A DNA stretch of 64,000 nucleotides from Welwitschia mirabilis (Eukaryota; Gnetophyta; Gnetopsida; Welwitschiales). The stretch spans positions 26,442,144 to 26,506,143 of the forward strand of contig JBOZIK010000001.1 in assembly GCA_051453625.1 (NCBI GenBank). The letters are read 5' to 3'. Positions 57,833-64,000 of this stretch are shown here, piece after piece; position 1 is the stretch's first letter; every line of letters starts with the position of its first letter. A program made the position numbers and the translations under genes. Below the pieces are notes generated by a model, which was not told the origin of the DNA, made no database searches, and saw nothing but the letters and a program-made list of their open reading frames with translations.

Positions 57833-59311
57833 TGAGAATCAATTGAACTCAAAGAAAAGAGATGAATGAGTTTCACCAAATAAAAATATTTAAACTAATA
57901 GTAGAATTATATGGAAATTCATAATTAAAAATACCTTACCAAATAATATGATTACCCAACTTGGATACATCATACATAAATAATAGCTTCTACTCACATC
58001 TCTTGATATTCTTAAACTATAAGAAATAGTGATTTTCTAATGTATCACCAACCTTATAATAAATAAGAGTCTGCTTATAAGGCATTGCTCTCTACCCCTT
58101 AAGGGAATAGTGGTTTTCATAGGCACATCATAAAAGTTTACAATAATGAAATTTTCCTCATAAGAAAATACTTTATCCCTTATAAGGAAATAATGGTTTT
58201 TTGTCTTACTAATAACTTTACATCAAATAAGTACCTAAAATTATAACATCAAAATCACACCCCTATAATGGTCCCCTTATAAAGTATTTGATATTCAAGA
58301 AATTGGACTTTACAATAATATTTAATAATAAGATAGTCCAAAATGAAAACTAAAATACAACATAATAATAAGCCTAAATATCTTGCTTTGATGAAGATTT
58401 TAGATCTTTAAAGTTTTTATTATTGTCACAAGTATAAATGAATAATGTAGTAATGTAGATCCAAGATTAGATAATGTAAGCAATGCAAGATTCTAGCTCA
58501 TGAACTCTTTTGATTTCTTTGTAAAAATTTCCTTTACTTATATTTGAAGATTTGTATATTTGTTTTATTCAATGAAGTGCCAAGGGTTATTTCTTAGATT
58601 TGTGACATTGAGACTTTATAAGATTGAGGAAGATCTAGCCATTTGAGATTGAAAAATAGCAATTTAATTCTATAACCACTATATAATGGATAATCAACAT
58701 TTATGCTATGGGAACATAACTTTAATTTTAATTATATGAACTTTGGTTCAAAACATTTTTAATGTTGTAGACATCTTCACTTCTAATGTCTTTACTTTTA
58801 TAGATGTCTCTACTCAACTTACCCACATTTTGATGAATTTTTCTCTGTAGGATTTTGATGAATTTTATCCTATAGTATCCTTGGACCTTCATGATCATGA
58901 ATTTGTGATGTACAAGTTTATATCTCATCTAAAACATAAGTTATTAGTTGAAAGCAAAATTCACTCTTTTACTTGTTTTAACTCAATATAGGCATCTTCA
59001 AATATGTGGATTTCTTCATCTATGTCAGGTTCAACTTTTAGTTTAGTTATCTTAAATATGATAGTTTTCTTTTAGCTTATGAATAAATTCTAGTACATGT
59101 GAAATCTCTTTAGATTTTCAAATGTCTTCATTGAGATGTCCTCAATTTTTCTAGATGTTTTCAAATAATTGATGTGATATTGTAGCATTTAATCCTTTTC
59201 ATGAGATGTTTCCTCAGAAGATCTATCATGATCTAGTATTTATCAAGGTCTGATATCCCTATAATGACATGTCTACATAATGTCATAAAATATTTAACAA
59301 GTGAAATCACA
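57833..59311 (-). repeat. CopN-3 5' LTR (about 1.5 kb)
   Basis: Plus-strand left edge TGAGAATCAATTGAACTC (reverse of a ..CA end). Homology to the other CopN LTRs continues to about 59311 ('aagtgaaatca') and then stops before the expected end. AGATGTCT-type words lie at 58745-58815 and 59098-59175. The rest of the element lies in the preceding gap. Confidence 0.75.
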
Positions 59312-62300
59312 ATATACCTTGTGATTTATAATTATACTCTCCTATATGTAATGGTTAGGAATAAAACCTCATTGGTACATTTTTATAGTTTTTAATAGGA
59401 GAGATTGGATTCCCTAAATCAAAATCTACAAGATGATTGCATAGAAGTAAGAACACAATCTAATAAGCCTATAATTAGAAAAAGGAAAAAATTTAATCTT
59501 TGTTAAGAATAAGAACTATCATAGTATTCTTCCAATATTTTAGAAAAGTTCCAAATTAAAAACATTTTTGGATTATGGCCATTATTTACTTACTTATAAT
59601 GTGTCAAGAGTCTTTGAGGAATTTAAAATCCCATCCATGTGAATAAAGAGACTTATCCATTGATGAAGTGTAAATCATCTTTCTAATATTCTTTTTTAAG
59701 ATATCCTCTAAATCCTTTTATTATTAACATCTCTAAACATTTTTAAAAGAAATATACTTGAATGATAGGATCCACTGGAGCTTATGTTGTAAAAATAACT
59801 TAAAAATATCTCTTTATCATATCTTTATTTTTATTTTCAAATTATAAACATTTAACTAATTATTTATTTAACCTCATTCAGTAGTTATGCATGAAAATAT
59901 TTAAGATTTTAGTTATTCTCCTTAGTCTATTTATCTCTAACTCTTTATTTCTAATAGATATCTTATTCTCATATGGCTTGTTTGACTTTTTATTCTTCTA
60001 CTATCATCTTCTTTATCATTTCCTTCCAATCTAGGAATTTTCTTTTATTTATATACACTTATATAATCCTATTTATTTGATGTTGAGTATTTGAAAATTA
60101 TGAATTCATTTTTCATCTTTCATGAGCCTAGTGAAATTTCTCAAATTTGATTTAAGAGTTTTACTCCCTTTTTTCTCTATTGAGTAACTAAATCTACTTA
60201 AGATTCTTTTTCATTTCATCTTAATGGAGCTAGGTATTTTTAAAAATAAAGGACTTTACTTAGAGCTACATTTGATCCATTCACAAATAATGCATCTATA
60301 ATCTGACATAATTTAAGAAAATGCCCTCTCGGTGAAAACATCAACATTCCAAAACTTTTCCATGATAAAAATTCTATTCATAATGATCTTTTTCATGTTT
60401 TATTTAATCTTGTTCACTTCTACATTAAATAAACCAAATAAGTGGCAATCTATATCATCATTCCAACCACCTCAATCCCTTAAAATATTCTCTTCTCTAT
60501 GATAGATGCATTGTAATTAGTCCTTTTGATAGGACTATAGGTCATGTTTGAATTCCTATCCATAAGACATTCTCATTTCTCTCCAATATTGAAAATTTAT
60601 TTTTAAATTCTTTGTTTATCTTATTTTAAGATTGGTTCACATACATAAATTAGTCTGATCTCTCTTTCCACAAACTTGTAAAGCATGCTTCTTTTTAATA
60701 TATGTTTGAAAAGTTAAGTGGTTATTTCATAAAATTAACAAGCCACCACTCCTAATAATGAAACCTACTAAATCTCTCTTTTACCCTCAGTAATGTCTTA
60801 ATTAAAAATATACGAGCTTTATTTCTTATGAAAGAATCATTTCTACTTTATTTTTTTAAGCTGTAACCAAAATAAATTTCTATTTGTTAGGACCATCAAG
60901 CCTACATAGGTTTAGATGAGGATTCTTATAAATATTGATAATTTATCATAGTCTTCATTAGTGTGCCTTTAATCATTACACTTATCACCTTATCTTGTTT
61001 TATACTCACTTATATTATGCCATCTAAAATATCTTGTATATCATCTACTACATCTTGAGTTATACTACATGGTAGTCATTCTTGTATCTATGATCATTTT
61101 GATCCCTTGAATTAGGTACACTAGGGACCCTTCCTCTAGATATAATCCTGATTCTATTTTTAGTATTTTTGACCTTTCCTCCTACAAATCATTTTTATGA
61201 AGTTAGTTATTTTACTAGGAGTTGGATAGTTTTCTTATGATACTCTCTACTTAGGTTGTGCTTGATAGTTTTTTTCTTTTTCTTAGACATCACTAGCTAT
61301 CATACCTAGTTTTTTCCATACTTTTTATTGTTACCTGTTTTAAATTACACTTGCATGGGCTTACTTATCTTTTTTTGAAAATTATTTCTTACTCACTCAA
61401 TTTCCTTGAATTGTAATTAGGAGTCTTCAACATGTTTCTACATATAGTATTTTGGATTTTTATCCTTCGTACTAGTTCCTTAGAAGTATTTTAATTTCCT
61501 ATAAGATTACCATTGATAACTTTCTCTTTACTCTTCCTTGTGCTTCCACCCTTGAAAATTAACTTTTGCTTAGTACCTTGTAGTCTTTTTTCATCCTATA
61601 AATCATTCATCATCCTTTCCTAAGAAGGCATCCTTTATTTTCTTCCAAATGAAGAAATTTTTCTTCTTCATACATATTTGACATAAGTTTAGGATGTTTT
61701 AATAAATCATATAATGTTGGAAGATCTTGTGAGGCCTTTGGATTAAAGGATCAATTCAATATCATTTACCATTCAAATATAGATTCTAACATTTACAATA
61801 AGGAATACCCTTGACATAATCTTATTAACCATTATGAATGTTTAAAAACATGTATCATGTGTTTTAAATACAACTTCTTTTGTTTAATTAATAATCTTTA
61901 ATCTTTAAAAAATAATGTAACACATACAAATACTATAGTATATAGGTAAGTTAATCTAAAATTATAAAGCTAGAATAAAGTGAGTTAAAATATCTAATTC
62001 ATGAAGAAGAGAGAAAGAGAGATAAGAGGAAGAAAAATATATACATTTTTGAAAATTTTATTATTGAAACATAGAAATAAAATCAACAATGCAAGTGATA
62101 ATGTAAAAATAAGAAGATGAAATTAAGAATTTAATGGGATGGAAATGCAATAACTTAAGTTCAATTTATTAACTATTTTTCTAAGTTTCTATTACCTAAA
62201 TTATCCCTCATAAACTATAATATATCACTATGAATATTACAAAATAATTGAACAAATACATTATGGAAAATAAGTCAAAAACAAAAGTTTGAAAAAAAAA

Positions 62301-63048
62301 ATTTATTATTACTTCCATGAATAAGGTATTATTTCATACTTTATAAGTAATATCACCTCAATAAAGTATGCATAGTTTAACACCAAGAAAACCCTTCTGA
62401 CAAGTTGTATGGGATTTTATCATATGACACTCTAATCATTATAAAGTATAAATTTTTTTAAAGATAAGAAATGGATTTCTTAAGGGAATAGTTACAATTT
62501 TGGATTATTAATTGGAATCACTAAGAGATAGGAACTGAAGATATGTAATTACATTAATAATATGATTAGTTTTTGCATCATTTATAGTGGTCATTCTCTT
62601 AGCCTTCATCTAAACAACTAGGTGGATAAAGTTTTCAAATATTAAGAACAATCTATCATGTCATCCCTTATGAAATATGGCTTTTATTAGTATTTAGTAT
62701 AGAGCTTTATATAAATGACCTAAAGTGGAAGACTATTAGAGAATAGGATGTGGGTTCTACTAAGAGTCATCCTAGATCTTTATCTAGATTACCTATGGAA
62801 TGACTATATCTAAATAAAGAAATTCAATCTCTTTATTTTCTTATTATTAGTCTTATTTTTATGTCATAAAATATCCTTCATTTATTTATTTCATTTAGAT
62901 GACCATCGCCTGAATGAATAACCTCAAATGCTCCACCTTTACTACATCATCATTATTCAAATAACAAGGTAGTCAAGTTATTCACCTACTTAATCAAAAA
63001 AAGAAGAGAGGTGGACAAAGTAGTTAAATCATGTTTTTAATCATTACT
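59312..63048. other. Unassigned 3.7-kb stretch
   Basis: No similarity to the four element groups and no convincing gene. A broken frame on the minus strand near 60210-60390 reads FHREGIFLKLCQIIDALFV then LAPLR-NEKES, which looks like former coding sequence of unknown type. A Lys/Glu-rich start-like frame lies near 61550-61680 (minus). The FamB LTR at 63049 is inserted at its right end. It could be an older decayed transposon or non-repetitive host DNA. Confidence 0.3.
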
Positions 63049-64000
63049 ATTGTGATGCCAATTTGTAGAAATTTTATCATGTATTTTGGAATTCTTTTGC
63101 AAGATTTTTATATAGGTTTTTGATGCAATACTAATTACTATGAAGAACAAATAGGATGATTATTGAAACATGTGATTATTATCTTATTTGAAGGCTTCTC
63201 AGGCTTATTTTGATAGTTCATACTTTAGAAGAAGGATGTACTATGTAGAAGATTTATTTTTGTTTGAAATTAAAGATGAAGAATCTTGTCATTTCCTCTT
63301 TCATCCCCATGATAGGTAGGACATTAGCACTACTAATATGGATGAAGCCTGTAGAGTTGAATGTAGGACCTGAGGCTGATGAAGTATATTTTAATATGAA
63401 GTGATATCCCCATGGTCATCCCCACAATAATCAAGATGATAGCTATTTTTATATGGATGAAAAGATTTATCTTTGTAATGAGGTCATGAACTCATTTGGG
63501 CTATTAGGATTTCTTATTCAACTTCCAGGGTTGCGCTTCTAGAACTTCACTATAAAACTATAAACACCCTCTCTTTTTATCACTTCTATTTCCATCTTTT
63601 GTACTTGATGTTCTTGTGACAGAAGATTAAAGAATAAGATATTCATCTAGTAGCTATAGAAAGAGGTTTCCTTGGTGTTAGGCTAAGTCTCTTCCATTGA
63701 GGTGCTGCTACTTCATTGTAAGTGGGTGGAAAAGTTCTATGATTAATTCAATTTCTCTTTTCACTAAAATTGTGTTTATGTCCCTTGTGTTTTAAGTTGA
63801 TTATAGTTTAGGTTAATGTTAATTCTATCACTTTATATTTGCATTGCTATTTTATTTCAATTCCACATTTGCATTTCATATTCTATTTGGCATATCTCAT
63901 AGTTCAAATTGATTAGGAACAAATGATAAACTCTTCTTAATTAATCTAAATTATAGAGAGTTAGTTCTTCTGATAGGAGAATTAGGATCCAATAAAATTC
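63049..64000 (+). repeat. FamB LTR, running off the window
   Basis: Starts TATTGTGATGCCAATTTG and aligns with 1275-2250 closely, with 'ctataaaca' at the TATA position (63559). Hairpin motifs lie at about 63290-63330 and 63410-63450. The left flank is not FamB internal sequence, so this is a 5' LTR or a solo LTR. Confidence 0.75.

Noticed and set aside
1-64000. Host protein genes, tRNA and rRNA genes
   Set aside because: Reading both strands, I found no exon-like frame with a host protein motif and no cloverleaf with tRNA box sequences; every recognisable coding block belongs to a retroelement.

Overview
This is plant nuclear DNA: very AT-rich, gap-riddled, and made almost entirely of long terminal repeat (LTR) retrotransposons that have jumped into one another. 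I see no intact host gene, no tRNA or rRNA gene and no bacterial-type gene. Retroelement reading frames can be followed by eye, but stops and frameshifts break them, and many stops sit where Trp or Gln is expected. That is the pattern of C-to-T and G-to-A loss at methylated sites, so I infer old, silenced, probably pericentromeric heterochromatin of a flowering plant. The species cannot be told.

Four element groups are present. (1) FamA is an Athila-type Ty3/gypsy group with LTRs of about 1.06 kb, ends TGTTGCA...GCAACA, and a decayed tRNA-Asp-type primer-binding site. (2) FamB is a related group with LTRs of about 1.25-1.5 kb. (3) One Tekay/Del-like Ty3/gypsy chromovirus has gag-pol on the plus strand and an LTR of more than 4 kb. 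(4) CopN is a Ty1/copia-type group on the minus strand. It has LTRs of about 1.5 kb, a gag and a second 3' reading frame, but no visible pol.

Layout: 1-2682 is the 3' end and 3' LTR of a FamB element. 2683-8612 is a minus-strand FamA element with gag and protease remnants. 8613-18650 is a plus-strand FamA-type element carrying an unrecognised acidic accessory ORF in place of gag-pol; it is nested inside the minus-strand element. 18651-20251 is the rest of that minus-strand element (primer site and 5' LTR). 20252-30377 is the Tekay-like element. 30378-40104 is a FamB chain: partial internal, LTR, internal with accessory ORF, LTR, partial internal. 40105-46483, 48851-57620 and 57721-59311 are CopN copies. 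46484-48850 and 59312-63048 are unassigned. 63049-64000 is a FamB LTR running off the window.

The insertion order can be partly read. The Tekay-like element was hit in its 5' LTR by the minus FamA element, which was then hit in its leader by the plus FamA-type element. The last step left a 5-bp target duplication that now differs only at one CG/TA dinucleotide. The accessory-ORF elements lack their own gag-pol, so they would depend on enzymes from a FamA-like partner.

The most unusual signals are short inverted-repeat motifs repeated through particular groups. FamA and FamB carry a GATGAT/ATCATC hairpin of about 40 nt at roughly 80-130 bp spacing in LTRs and leaders. CopN carries clusters of AGATGTCT/AGACATCT. 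Many 100-N gaps are flanked by near-identical direct repeats, which points to unmerged contig ends, so copy counts next to gaps should be treated with caution.
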